Below, in pieces: positions 1 through 8,165 of a stretch of DNA of 64,000 nt. Under the pieces are notes generated by a model. That model did no database searches. It was not told the DNA's origin and was given only the letters and a program-made list of their open reading frames with translations. The stretch's first letter is position 1, and each line of letters opens with the position of its first letter. The stretch lies in NCBI GenBank assembly GCA_965247705.1, contig CBDFHV010000011.1, forward strand, positions 17,341-81,340. Reading direction: 5' to 3'. The stretch is from CBDFHV01 sp965247705. GTDB lineage: Bacteria > Pseudomonadota > Alphaproteobacteria > Rhodospirillales > CAMCUA01. The position numbers were made by a program, and so were the translations under genes.

Positions 1-1
1 C

Positions 2-109
2 AAGGTCACCTGCAACTTCGAAAACATGGGCAAGGTGGTGATCGACGCCACCATCATCGCCCTCGAGGTTGTGGCGCCGGATGCCCTGCCGCCCCGGGGC
101 GGGAGTTAG
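2..109 (+). CDS. 3' end of an unidentified gene (partial)
   Basis: Only the last 35 codons are in the window, open at the left edge and ending with TAG at 107-109. The short C-terminus (KVTCNFENMGKVVIDATI, then a proline-rich tail) has alternating hydrophobic residues like the last strand of a hotdog-fold (MaoC-type) dehydratase. That is only a guess from the strand pattern and the amidase neighbour. It reads in the same direction as the amidase about 80 bp downstream and may be in its operon. Confidence 0.4.
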   Translation, partial: KVTCNFENMGKVVIDATIIALEVVAPDALPPRGGS

Positions 110-188
110 ATTCGCATGAGAGCCCTGACTGGACGGCAGTGGCCCAATAACCCGTCCCGGGACGAGACGTTCAACGAAGGAGGCGATC

Positions 189-1580
189 ATGCCGACACTC
201 CCGCCCGATCCACTCGATACGGGTGGCATTGGCGGGTTCGGAGCCCGCCTCAGAACGGGCGCCGTCACCGCCGCCGAGGTTACCGAGGCCTATCTGGCGC
301 GAATCGAGCGCCTTGATCCCCGACTCGGCGCCTATCAGCACGTCGCCGCCGACACGGCCCTTGCCACCGCCCGCGCCTTGGACGGCTTGCTGGCCGCGGG
401 TGTCGATCTGGGACCCCTGATGGGGGTGCCGGTGGCGGTCAAGGACATCTTCGCCGTCGAAGGCATGCCGACCAGGGCCGGATCGGAGATCGACGTGAGC
501 GACCTGATCGGTCCCGAGGGGAGCTTCGTCAAGGCCCTCAGGCGCGCCGGATGCGTCATCCTGGGCAAGGCGAAGACGGTCGAGTTCGCCCTCGGCGCGG
601 TGGGCACGAGCAAGCCCCTGGGGACACCCTGGAATCCCTGGGACATCGACACCCACCGGGCGCCCGGCGGTTCCTCCAGCGGTCCCGCCGTGGCGGTGGC
701 GGCGGGTCTCGCGGCCTTCGCCATCGGGTCCGACACCGGGGGGTCGGTGCGCCTTCCGGCGGCCCTTTGCGGGACTTTCGGCCTCAAGACGACGGTCGGC
801 CTGTGGCCCACCGACGGTGTCTTTCCTCTGGCGCCGCAACTGGACAGTATCGGCCCGTTGACCCGCTCGGCGGCGGATGGGGCCATCGTCTTCGCGGCGC
901 TGACCGGCCAGCCCGTGCCCGTGTCCGCGCCGCTTCGCGGCCTTCGCCTGGGCCGGCCCGAGCGCTATTACTTCGACAACCTGGATGCCGATGTGGAAGC
1001 CCGCACGTCGGCGGCACTCACCGCCCTGGAGAAAGCCGGTGTGGAGATCGTCCCGATGGACGTTCCCGAGGCTTCGGAGCGCGAGGGATACTTCCCGGTC
1101 GCCCTTCCGGCCTGCCTTATCGCCTGCCTGGGGCGGGAGCGATTCCTCGCCGGGCGCCACAAGATCGACCCGGTGGTTGCCATGCGGGGGGATCGGGGAC
1201 TGGAGGTTTCGGCCGACACCTACATCCGCCTGGAGCGCCGCCGCGAGGCGCTTTGCCGTATCGCCGCCGACAGGATGAAGGGTCTTGACGGCTGGGTAAG
1301 TCCATCGGCGGCCCTGGTGGCGCCAACCGTGGCCCAGTTCGACGACCCCGATGTGGGCCTCGGGCTGGCCCTGGCCATCACCCAGGATTCGCAGCCAGGC
1401 AACCTCTTTGGCCAATGCGGCACGTCGACCCCCCTCCAAACCTCTGGGTCGGGCCTGCCGGTCGGCCTGCAGATCGTCTGCGCGGCCGGTCGGGACGCCA
1501 AGGTCTTGTCCATCGCCTTGGCCGTGGAGGCGGTCGTGGGAATGCCAACCTGGCCGGACGTAAGCGGCTTCGCCGGCTAG
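189..1580 (+). CDS. Amidase-signature hydrolase (GatA/AtzE-like)
   Basis: A 463-residue protein of the amidase signature family, which hydrolyses carboxamides with a Ser-cisSer-Lys triad. The triad is visible: Lys85 in VPVAVKDIF, Ser162 in the GGSSSGP loop and Ser186 in GSDTGGSVRLP, with the family's usual spacing. The length fits stand-alone amidases. A clear Shine-Dalgarno (GAAGGAGG, about 176-183) sits just before ATG 189. No gatB or gatC is nearby, so a role in tRNA amidotransfer is unlikely; a catabolic amidase is the better reading. The natural substrate cannot be told. An IS6 element begins 17 bp after the stop. Confidence 0.9.
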   Translation: MPTLPPDPLDTGGIGGFGARLRTGAVTAAEVTEAYLARIERLDPRLGAYQHVAADTALATARALDGLLAAGVDLGPLMGVPVAVKDIFAVEGMPTRAGSEIDVSDLIGPEGSFVKALRRAGCVILGKAKTVEFALGAVGTSKPLGTPWNPWDIDTHRAPGGSSSGPAVAVAAGLAAFAIGSDTGGSVRLPAALCGTFGLKTTVGLWPTDGVFPLAPQLDSIGPLTRSAADGAIVFAALTGQPVPVSAPLRGLRLGRPERYYFDNLDADVEARTSAALTALEKAGVEIVPMDVPEASEREGYFPVALPACLIACLGRERFLAGRHKIDPVVAMRGDRGLEVSADTYIRLERRREALCRIAADRMKGLDGWVSPSAALVAPTVAQFDDPDVGLGLALAITQDSQPGNLFGQCGTSTPLQTSGSGLPVGLQIVCAAGRDAKVLSIALAVEAVVGMPTWPDVSGFAG

Positions 1581-1597
1581 GATTCTCCATTGCGGGA

Positions 1598-2397
1598 GGT
1601 GTCAGGCTAATGCGAACCAGTCTCCAAAGTGCCCTGCACCACCAGATTCAGGCCGCCAGTTGACGCCACTCGGCCAGCGCGGCGGAGCGGTTCTGCTTGA
1701 AGATGTTGCGGCGATTGAGGTGACGGTCGAGATTGAAATGGTTGTGGATCGAGGCGTGAACGGCGGCGAATTTCTGCAGGGTCTTGATATCCCTAAAATT
1801 TGCCATCGCTCCTTCCCGTCTTCGGAACGGCTGGTGTGAGTTTTCGGCCCGGTTGTTGAGCCAGCGCCCGCAGGTCTGGTGGGCCGCATTGCCGATCACC
1901 TTCATTGCCGCCCGGTATGATCGAAGTCGGTCCGTCACAATCGACCACGGCCGGCCGTAGCGCTTCATCGCCCGCTTGATAAACTTAAGCGCAGCCTTGC
2001 GATCCCGGCGTTTGGTCGCGAAAACCTCGAGCACCTCGCCTTCGTGGTCGACGGCGCGCCAGAGGTAGTGCGTCTCGCCGTTGATCCGCACGAATACCTC
2101 GTCCAGGTGCCAGCGCCAGTTCGAGAAGGCCCGATGATCAACACGCCGCTTGCGGATCTCGGCTGCAAACATCGGACCGAACCGGTTCCACCAGAAGCGG
2201 ACCGTTTCGTGGCAGATGTCGATTCCACGTTCGAACAGAAGATCCTCGACCTGGCGTAGGGACAGCGGGTAGCGGATGTACATCATCACCGTGAGGCGGA
2301 TAACCTCCGGCGAACTGTTGAAATAGCGGAAGGGATTCGGCATTCGCCGAGGCTATGGACGACCCTTGCTCAGTTCAAGAGAACTTGCTCTGACACC
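1598..2397 (-). mobile_element. IS6-family insertion sequence
   Basis: About 800 bp, the normal IS6 size, almost filled by one transposase gene. The ends begin GGTGTCAG at 1598 and, inverted, GGTGTCAGAGCAA at 2397-2385; the match is good for 8 bp and then decays. The flanking 8-mers (1590-1597 and 2398-2405) do not match, so there is no target duplication, as happens after cointegrate resolution in this family. It sits directly behind the amidase gene. Confidence 0.8.
1648..2343 (-). CDS. IS6-family transposase
   Basis: A 231-residue DDE transposase that moves its element by replicative transposition. Visible features are an N-terminal helix-turn-helix region (LSLRQVEDLLFERGI) and the catalytic residues Asp81 (WHLDEVFVRI), Asp138 (IVTDRLRSY) and Glu167 (NNRAENSH). 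Full length for the family with no frameshift, so probably functional. The ATG at 2343 is 54 bp inside the right end of the element. Confidence 0.92.
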   Translation of the reverse strand: MPNPFRYFNSSPEVIRLTVMMYIRYPLSLRQVEDLLFERGIDICHETVRFWWNRFGPMFAAEIRKRRVDHRAFSNWRWHLDEVFVRINGETHYLWRAVDHEGEVLEVFATKRRDRKAALKFIKRAMKRYGRPWSIVTDRLRSYRAAMKVIGNAAHQTCGRWLNNRAENSHQPFRRREGAMANFRDIKTLQKFAAVHASIHNHFNLDRHLNRRNIFKQNRSAALAEWRQLAA

Positions 2398-2900
2398 GCA
2401 TCTCCCGGGCCTGAGGGCTGATGGGCTGCTTGACCCTTCGTTTCCGAGAAATCGACGCTTTTCCCTGGCGTGAGGTGCCCCGGCGGGGCCGATTCGTGTG
2501 TGACATTGGCGTTCTCCCTGTCCTGATCAATGTTCGGAGACGTGTGTGATGCCGGCTGCATCAGAAGGGGGCCGGACAAGCCACAGAACCGCGTCTCGGG
2601 GTGCCCTATGGGTGCCCTGAGCATCAGGATCGCGACGGGAAAACGGCTAAGTCTTTGAAAAAATGGAGCGGGCGATGAGATTCGAACTCACGACTTCAAC
2701 CTTGGCAAGGTTGCGCTCTACCCCTGAGCTACGCCCGCATGCCACGGCAATCGCTTTGCGGCGACGGGGATAATAGGGCCGGGCGGGGCGGCGATGCAAT
2801 CGGCATGTCGCGGTCGCGGAGTGCTTCGGGGGACGGGGTGGTATAGGGTCCGCCCTTCATGGCCGCCCCCCCGACGACATCTTCGCCCGCCTGGAGGCGC
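2398..2900. other. Intergenic stretch holding only tRNA-Gly
   Basis: Between the IS6 and IS630 elements I see no protein gene apart from the tRNA at 2664-2738. Just before the IS630 left end, one frame reads PDDIFARLEAL (2868-2900). This could be the start of a gene cut by the insertion, but the sequence beyond the right end (from 4039) does not continue convincingly. Confidence 0.5.
2664..2738 (-). tRNA. tRNA-Gly (anticodon GCC)
   Basis: Read on the minus strand, the sequence folds as a cloverleaf. The acceptor arm pairs GCGGGCG with CGCCCGC, the D-loop contains AGCTCAGGGG, the anticodon loop is TTGCCAA (GCC, decoding GGC/GGU), and the T-arm carries GAGTTCGAATC. The CCA end is encoded (2664-2666). 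75 nt including CCA. It stands alone between two insertion sequences. Confidence 0.96.
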
Positions 2901-4038
2901 TAGTGTTCCGCTCGAAACAAATGATTCCCATCGGGCAGGTGTGATGCGATTCTGGGTTCATGGGGAAGAAAGTGAGGATCCAGCTGGCGCCTGGGGATCA
3001 GGACAGGCTGGAGGCGTTGATCGCCAATGGCAACACGCCGCAGAAGCATGTCCGACGGGCTCGGATTGTACGGCTGGCCGGCGACGGCGTTGGCACCGAT
3101 GAGATCCAGCGCCGCTTGGGCGTGAGCAAACCGACCATCCGACGCTGGCGGACGCGCTATGTGGAGGCCGGCGTGGACGGTTTGTGCCGCGATAAGACGC
3201 GCCCGCCGGGCAAGGCACCGCTTGCGGCGGATGTGGTCGTGCGGGTGATCGAGAAGACCAAGACGGAAACGCCGCCGGACGCGACCCACTGGAGCCTGCG
3301 AACGATGGCCAAGGCGGTGGGCATCGCGCCGTCGAGCGTTCAGGCGATCTGGAAGGCACATGAGCTGAAACCGCATCTGGTGGCGACTTTCAAGCTGTCC
3401 AATGATCCGCGGTTTGCCGAGAAAGTCGAGGACGTGGTCGGGCTGTATGTCAACCCGCCGGAGCACGCCATCGTCCTGTCGGTGGACGAGAAGTCCCAGA
3501 TCCAGGCACTCGACCGCACCCAGCCGGGCCTGCCGATGAAGAAGGGCCGGGCCGGCACCATGACCCACGACTATAAGCGCCACGGCACCACCACCCTGTT
3601 CGCGGCGCTCGACGTGCTCGACGGCACGGTCATCGGCCAATGCATGCAGAAGCATCGCCATCAGGAGTTCATCCGCTTCTTGAACAAGATCAACCGCGCG
3701 ACGTCGAAGCACCTGGCTCTCCACCTGATCGTCGACAACTACGCCGCCCACAAGACGCCGGAGGTCAAGCGCTGGCTGAAACGCCATCCCCGGTTCCACC
3801 TGCATTTCACGCCGACCTCGGCGTCGTGGCTCAACTTGGTCGAACGCTTCTTTGCCGAGATCACCCGAAAGCGCATCCGTCGCGGCGTGTTTCACTCCAT
3901 CGTCGAATTGCAAATGGCCATCAACGACTACCTCGACCAGCACAACGCCGACCCCAAGCCTTTCGCCTGGACGGCTTCCGCCAGTTCCATCATCGATAAG
4001 GTCAACCGAGGGAAACAAGCGTTGGAATCGCTACAATA
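2901..4038 (+). mobile_element. IS630-family insertion sequence
   Basis: About 1.14 kb bounded by TA dinucleotides (2901-2902 and 4037-4038), as expected for IS630/Tc1-type insertion. The left end starts TAGTGTTCCGCTCGAAACA; the right end, inverted, starts TATTGTAGCGATTCCAACG. About 18 of 29 positions match. The transposase stop codon TAG uses the right-hand TA. A 97-bp element at 24853-24949 has matching ends and looks like a non-autonomous relative. Confidence 0.85.
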
Positions 4039-4039
4039 G
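2960..4039 (+). CDS. IS630-family transposase
   Basis: A 359-residue single-frame transposase. The N-terminal third is a helix-turn-helix DNA-binding part (TDEIQRRLGVSKPTIRRW). The DDE catalytic residues are Asp176 (LSVDEKSQIQ), Asp259 (LIVDNYAAHK) and Glu295 (NLVERFF), with 35 residues between the second Asp and the Glu. No frameshift or internal stop is present, so it is probably active. It lies 115 bp upstream of the thioredoxin gene and reads the same way. Confidence 0.93.
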   Translation: MGKKVRIQLAPGDQDRLEALIANGNTPQKHVRRARIVRLAGDGVGTDEIQRRLGVSKPTIRRWRTRYVEAGVDGLCRDKTRPPGKAPLAADVVVRVIEKTKTETPPDATHWSLRTMAKAVGIAPSSVQAIWKAHELKPHLVATFKLSNDPRFAEKVEDVVGLYVNPPEHAIVLSVDEKSQIQALDRTQPGLPMKKGRAGTMTHDYKRHGTTTLFAALDVLDGTVIGQCMQKHRHQEFIRFLNKINRATSKHLALHLIVDNYAAHKTPEVKRWLKRHPRFHLHFTPTSASWLNLVERFFAEITRKRIRRGVFHSIVELQMAINDYLDQHNADPKPFAWTASASSIIDKVNRGKQALESLQ

Positions 4040-4153
4040 TGCCCCCCATCAACGGACGAAACGGGTCGCTGGCTCGAGTCAAAGGGGTTGCGGCGTGGCC
4101 CGAAGCCCGCCATTTATGACCCAATCGCAGCAGTTCCAGCAGGGGCGCCATCC

Positions 4154-5095
4154 ATGGAATACATCATCAATTCAGACGGCAGCCCGGCGCCCGGCGCCAG
4201 CGGCGACGGCGCCGTCGCGGCGCCTGGCGGCGACGTGATCAAGGAATCGGACACCGCCCAATTCGCCGCCGACGTGATCGATGCCTCCATGCAGGTGCCG
4301 GTGATCGTCGATTTCTGGGCCCCCTGGTGCGGGCCCTGCAAGACCCTGGGCCCGATCCTCGAGCGCCAGGTCCGCCAGGCGGGCGGCCTCGTCAAGCTGG
4401 TTAAGATCAACATCGACGAAAACCAGGACCTGGCCGGCCAGTTGCGTATCCAGTCGATCCCCACGGTCTTCGCCTTCAAGGAAGGACGACCGGTGGACGG
4501 ATTCGCCGGCGCCTTGCCGGAGAGTCAGATCAAAAGCTTCGTCGACCGCCTGCTGGCCGGCGCCAAGCCGCCCCTGGAGCAGGCCCTGGACAGCGGTGAC
4601 GAGGCGCTGGAAGCCGGCGACATCGATACGGCGCGGGCCGTCTACGCCGAGGTGCTGGCCCAGGACGCCGAGAACGGGCGGGCGGTGGCCGGGCAGATCC
4701 GTTGCGCGACGGAAGCCAGGGACACCGCCGAGGCCCGGCGCTTGATCGAGGATTTGTCGACCCAAATGCGCGCCGAGGCCCCGGTGGCCGCCGCCATCTC
4801 GGCCCTGGAACTGGCCGAGGAGAGCGGCGATGTCGGCGACGTGGCCGAGGCCCGGGCCCTCGCGGAATCCCATCCCGACGATCCCCAGACCCGGCTCGAC
4901 CTGGCCGTGGCCCTCTACGGCGCGGGCCGGGCCGAGGATGCCATCGACACCCTGGTCGACATGGTCGGCCGCGACCGGGAGTGGAATGACGAGGCGGCGC
5001 GCAAGCAGTTGGTCAAGATCTTCGAGGCCCTGGGCCACGGTGATCCGTTGACCGTGGCCGGACGGCGCAAGCTGTCGGCGATCCTGTTCTCGTGA
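4154..5095 (+). CDS. Thioredoxin/TPR co-chaperone (CnoX/YbbN-like)
   Basis: A 313-residue protein with an N-terminal thioredoxin fold (about residues 30-135) and a helical TPR-like C-terminal part. The active site WCGPCK is intact, and the upstream strand VPVIVDFWAPWCGPC is canonical. Members of this family (E. coli CnoX/YbbN) protect substrates from oxidation and pass them to GroEL or DnaK. The start is set at ATG 4154 (MEYII), the usual N-terminus in alphaproteobacteria, rather than the upstream ATG 4088. It heads a tight cluster with the Lon N-domain protein, Trm112 and DUF971 genes. The IS630 just upstream may have replaced its promoter. Confidence 0.88.
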   Translation: MEYIINSDGSPAPGASGDGAVAAPGGDVIKESDTAQFAADVIDASMQVPVIVDFWAPWCGPCKTLGPILERQVRQAGGLVKLVKINIDENQDLAGQLRIQSIPTVFAFKEGRPVDGFAGALPESQIKSFVDRLLAGAKPPLEQALDSGDEALEAGDIDTARAVYAEVLAQDAENGRAVAGQIRCATEARDTAEARRLIEDLSTQMRAEAPVAAAISALELAEESGDVGDVAEARALAESHPDDPQTRLDLAVALYGAGRAEDAIDTLVDMVGRDREWNDEAARKQLVKIFEALGHGDPLTVAGRRKLSAILFS

Positions 5096-5130
5096 AAGGC
5101 GTTCGCGCGCACCATGACAACAGCCGCCCG

Positions 5131-5799
5131 ATGACCGCCGAATCCCACCCCGGCATCGAGGGGCTTCCCGCCACCTTGCCTATATTTCCCCTGCCGGGGG
5201 CGCTGCTGCTGCCCAGGGGCCGGCTACCGCTCAACGTTTTCGAACCGCGTTACCTGAACATGGTGTCCGACGCCCTGGGCCGCGGCCGGGTCATCGGCAT
5301 TATCCAGCCCTCGGAACCGACCGGCCAACCGGTAAGCGACTCGGCCCGGCTTTACGGTACCGGCTGCGTTGGGCGCATCGTTGCCTTCGCCGAGACCGAG
5401 GACGGCCGGTTTCTGATCACGCTCGCCGGGATGGTTCGTTTCCGGTCCGCGCGGGAGATTTCGCCCTTGCACGGTTACCGCCGGGTGAGCGCGGATTATG
5501 CGCCCTTCCGCGACGACCTGGACGAGGACACCGGCCGGCTGCCGGACCGGGTCGCGTTCCTGGATCTGGTCCGCCAGTATTTCCAGGCGCGCCGCATCGA
5601 TGCCGACTGGAAAGCCCTGGAGAATGCCACCGACGAGGCCCTGGTAACCTCCCTGGCCATGATCTGTCCCTTCGCGGCGGGGGAGAAGCAGGCTTTGCTG
5701 GAGGCGTCGGGCCTGGCCAACAGGGGCGACGTGCTGACCACCTTGCTGGAAATCGACGGGCGCGAATCCATGGGTTCCGCCTCCTCCGCCCCCCATTGA
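5131..5799 (+). CDS. Lon N-terminal (substrate-binding) domain protein
   Basis: A 222-residue protein made only of the LON substrate-binding domain, with no ATPase or protease part. Diagnostic segments are LPIFPLPGALLLPRGRLPL, FEPRYL and a C-terminal helical bundle. Stand-alone versions follow the thioredoxin/TPR gene in many alphaproteobacteria; their function is unknown but presumed to be protein quality control. ATG 5131 fits family N-termini. GTG 5092, which overlaps the previous stop, is an alternative giving 235 residues. Neither has a good Shine-Dalgarno. Confidence 0.85.
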   Translation: MTAESHPGIEGLPATLPIFPLPGALLLPRGRLPLNVFEPRYLNMVSDALGRGRVIGIIQPSEPTGQPVSDSARLYGTGCVGRIVAFAETEDGRFLITLAGMVRFRSAREISPLHGYRRVSADYAPFRDDLDEDTGRLPDRVAFLDLVRQYFQARRIDADWKALENATDEALVTSLAMICPFAAGEKQALLEASGLANRGDVLTTLLEIDGRESMGSASSAPH

Positions 5800-5825
5800 C
5801 CGCGCTTGCCGAGGGAGATCCTGTC

Positions 5826-6131
5826 ATGAGCGAGCCCGCCGCCAGCGAACCAGCCGCCAGCGAACCAGCCGCCAGTGAACAGGCCGTCAACGAACAGACC
5901 GCCAGCGAACAGACCGCCAAACAACACACCGTCGACCCGAAGCTGTTGGAGATTCTGGTCTGCCCCCTGACCAAGGGGCCCTTGCGCTACGACTCCGCGG
6001 CCCAGGAATTGATCAGCGACCAGGCCCGCCTCGCCTATCCCATCCGCGACGGCATCCCCATCATGCTGGTGGACGAGGCCCGGCACCTGGACGGCGACCA
6101 TGGCGCGGGAGCCCCGGCCGCCAACCCCTGA
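5826..6131 (+). CDS. Trm112-family small protein with SEPA repeat leader
   Basis: A 101-residue protein. The C-terminal 60 residues are the Trm112/YcaR domain: DPKLLEILVCPLTKGPL, then LAYPIRDGIPIML. In bacteria this small partner may assist methyltransferases. Only one of the usual metal-ligand cysteines is visible (VCPLT). Odd feature: residues 4-32 are a five-residue repeat of the type ASEPA/NEQTA, encoded by 15-bp DNA repeats (about 5832-5925), probably a disordered tail. Start ATG 5826 has GAGGGAGA upstream. Confidence 0.85.
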   Translation: MSEPAASEPAASEPAASEQAVNEQTASEQTAKQHTVDPKLLEILVCPLTKGPLRYDSAAQELISDQARLAYPIRDGIPIMLVDEARHLDGDHGAGAPAANP

Positions 6132-6155
6132 GCTCCGCCGCCCGCGCGGAATGCC

Positions 6156-6530
6156 ATGACCGAGTCCCACGCCATGCGCCACCAAGTCACCGAGATTCGC
6201 CTGAAGAAGGCGGAGAAGCTGTTGGAGGTGACGTTCAAGGACGGCCGCACCCATCGCCTCCCGGCGGAGCTTCTGCGGGTGGAAAGCCCCTCGGCCGAGG
6301 TGCAGGGCCACGGTCCCCACGAGAAGAACATCGTCGCCGGCCGCCGCCACGTGGGCATCATGGAAGTAGTGCCCGTGGGCAACTACGCGGTGCGCCTGCG
6401 CTTCGACGACCTGCACGAAACCGGCATCTATTCCTGGGACACCCTCTACGAGATGGGCGAGAAACAGGACATCCTGTGGCGGACCTACATCGAAGCCCTC
6501 GATTTCCGCGGTTTGAGCCGCGATCCGTAA
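6156..6530 (+). CDS. DUF971 protein (gamma-butyrobetaine hydroxylase N-domain-like)
   Basis: A 124-residue protein made of the DUF971 domain, which resembles the N-terminal domain of gamma-butyrobetaine hydroxylase. Family hallmarks are EIRLKKAEKLLEVTF, RLPAELLRVESPSAEVQGH, VGNYAVRLRFDDLH and GIYSWDTL. In this neighbourhood it is often linked with iron-sulfur assembly genes, but no biochemical role is shown here. It is the last gene of the thioredoxin string. An internal ATG at 6174 is an alternative start. Confidence 0.88.
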   Translation: MTESHAMRHQVTEIRLKKAEKLLEVTFKDGRTHRLPAELLRVESPSAEVQGHGPHEKNIVAGRRHVGIMEVVPVGNYAVRLRFDDLHETGIYSWDTLYEMGEKQDILWRTYIEALDFRGLSRDP

Positions 6531-6538
6531 GTCTAGCG

Positions 6539-6895
6539 AACCACAGAGGCACAGAGACACAGAGGAAAAAAGCGCGAATCGGGAAGAATTTCCTCTCTGT
6601 GCCCCGTATGTTTGCTGCGTTACGGGACGACGAGCGGTAGACTGAAGGTTAACCACAGAGAACACAGAGAACACAGAGGTTTCACAGAGAAAATTTTCTT
6701 GCGCGAAGCGCATCCTACTCCTCTTCTCTGTGTTCTCTGTGTTCTCTGTGGTTAATCTTATTGTGGTCGGGCAACGTCCTATGGTTGGCCTCCGCGGACA
6801 ACCGTAGAAGGGTCTAGCTACCGAAGCTCAGAGGACAAGGAAAACCAGCGAAGCGCGAGGAATTTCTTCTCGGTGTCTCTGTGTCTCTGTGGTTT
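6539..6895. repeat. Nested CACAGAG inverted-repeat locus 1
   Basis: A gene-free stretch built from short CACAGAG units. Outer arms are at 6539-6566 (plus sense, units spaced by GG/GA) and 6872-6895 (inverted). Inside them is a second inverted pair, 6648-6678 and 6724-6757, around the small hairpin TTGCGCGAAGCGCA (6699-6712). The same nested plan recurs at 8166-8566. Translated, these repeats give meaningless Cys/Leu/Ser-rich frames. The right arm runs up to the nth gene. Confidence 0.88.
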
Positions 6896-6910
6896 TCTTT
6901 GTCCGTTGAA

Positions 6911-6923
6911 GGGGGGGGGGGGG
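6911..6923 (+). promoter_or_regulatory. 13-G homopolymer at the nth translation start
   Basis: Thirteen consecutive G residues end 3 bp before the nth ATG (6927) and occupy the Shine-Dalgarno position. A tract of this length can change by slippage, which would alter ribosome-binding spacing. Whether it does is unknown. Confidence 0.4.
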
Positions 6924-6926
6924 ACG

Positions 6927-7628
6927 ATGAAGAAGGCGGACGTGGCGGCGTTCTACGACCGCTTGGCGGCGGCCAACCCGGCCCCCAAAGCGGAGTTGTC
7001 CCACCGCGACCCCTACACCCTGCTGCTGGCCGTGGTGCTGTCGGCCCAGGCCACGGACGTGGGCGTCAACAAGGCCACCGCCAAGCTGTTCCCCGTCGCC
7101 GACACGCCGCGAAAGATGATCGCCTTGGGCGAGGCCCGCCTGCGCGAACACATCAAGACCATCGGCCTCTACAACGCCAAGGCCAAGAACGTCATCGCCT
7201 TGAGCCACATCCTGATCGATGAACACGACGGCCAGGTCCCCCGCGACCGGGAGACCCTGGAAACCCTGCCCGGGGTCGGGCGCAAGACCGCCAACGTGGT
7301 CCTCAACATCGCCTTCGGCGAGCCCACCATCGCGGTCGACACCCACATCTTCCGAGTCGGCAACCGCACCGGCCTGGCGCCAGGCAAGACGCCGCTCGAA
7401 GTGGAAAAAAAGCTGGAGCGCGCCACCCCGCCGGACCGCAAGCGCCACGCCCATCACTGGCTGATTCTCCACGGCCGCTACACTTGCAAGGCCCGCAAAC
7501 CCGACTGCCCGGCCTGCGTGGTCCGCGAACTGTGCCGCTTCAAGGCGAAGACAACGTTGGAGGCGGCGACGGTGAAGAAACGGGCGGGCGCCGTCAGCCG
7601 GACGAAGCGGCCGCCGTCGCGACGATAA
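6927..7628 (+). CDS. nth: Endonuclease III
   Basis: A bifunctional DNA glycosylase/AP lyase of base excision repair that removes oxidised pyrimidines. 233 residues. The helix-hairpin-helix LPGVGRKTANVVL carries the catalytic Lys120, and Asp138 lies in AVDTHIFRV. The iron-sulfur cysteines are Cys187, Cys194, Cys197 and Cys203 (C-x6-C-x2-C-x5-C). All these positions equal the E. coli numbering. There is a short basic C-terminal extension. Start ATG 6927 is chosen because the frame upstream runs into repeat DNA. Confidence 0.96.
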   Translation: MKKADVAAFYDRLAAANPAPKAELSHRDPYTLLLAVVLSAQATDVGVNKATAKLFPVADTPRKMIALGEARLREHIKTIGLYNAKAKNVIALSHILIDEHDGQVPRDRETLETLPGVGRKTANVVLNIAFGEPTIAVDTHIFRVGNRTGLAPGKTPLEVEKKLERATPPDRKRHAHHWLILHGRYTCKARKPDCPACVVRELCRFKAKTTLEAATVKKRAGAVSRTKRPPSRR

Positions 7629-8142
7629 TTCCCCGCAAGCACTCAGCACCCGGCGTTGCCGCGCCGGTGCGATCCCGGATTTCCACGTGGGCGACCGTGT
7701 GGGTGGGGCCCGATTGGTAGAGGATCAGGTCGAGGATGCAGGTGCCGTCGGTGAATTGCCACAGGCGCGCCGGGGGCTCGTCGCGGGCCAGGGACGGCGG
7801 GCCGAGGAGGGCGGCAACGGTGGCCGCGTCCATGCCATTGAGCCGAGCTGGGTCTTCGAAGGGGTCGATGCGCGCGGCGGCGAAGCGGCGCTCGATGACC
7901 GCCTCCGGCGGCACCCCCTGGGGCGGCGGTAGGCTGGAGACCGTCGCCGGCGGTGGCGGCGAGGCCCGGGGCGGCGGCGGCTCCTCGGCGGCCTTGGGGG
8001 CGGGCGCCGGGTCGGACGTTGGGGCCGGCTTGCGGGGGGCGGCCTGGCAGGCGGCCATGATCAGCGCCAGGGCCAGCAGGGCGATGGCGGGCAGCCCTGG
8101 GCGGGTTCGATTTCCGGCCTTATGCAAGGGGGGCAACGACAC
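7594..8142 (-). CDS. Small proline-rich lipoprotein, unknown function
   Basis: An open frame on the minus strand whose credible part is a lipoprotein: a hydrophobic stretch LLALALIMAAC with lipobox MAAC, a Pro/Ala-rich linker, then a compact domain (MDAATVAALLGPPSLARDEP, LWQFTDGTCILDLILY). The domain resembles SmpA/OmlA-like periplasmic folds, but I cannot name the family. The frame stays open upstream into the CACAGAG repeats, which would add nonsense sequence; the start is therefore placed at GTG 8142 (182 residues), with TTG 8127 possible. Its 3' end overlaps nth by 35 bp, convergent. Confidence 0.65.
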   Translation of the reverse strand: MSLPPLHKAGNRTRPGLPAIALLALALIMAACQAAPRKPAPTSDPAPAPKAAEEPPPPRASPPPPATVSSLPPPQGVPPEAVIERRFAAARIDPFEDPARLNGMDAATVAALLGPPSLARDEPPARLWQFTDGTCILDLILYQSGPTHTVAHVEIRDRTGAATPGAECLRGIIVATAAASSG

Positions 8143-8165
8143 GGATGGGGGGACGAAGCAAGGGG

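Noticed and set aside
171..1439. Long minus-strand frame opposite the amidase
   Set aside because: A GC-rich shadow frame; the plus-strand amidase has a complete catalytic triad.
2370..2624. 84-codon open frame on the minus strand next to the IS6 right end
   Set aside because: It begins inside the IS boundary, has no ribosome-binding site and no protein-like composition; treated as non-coding.
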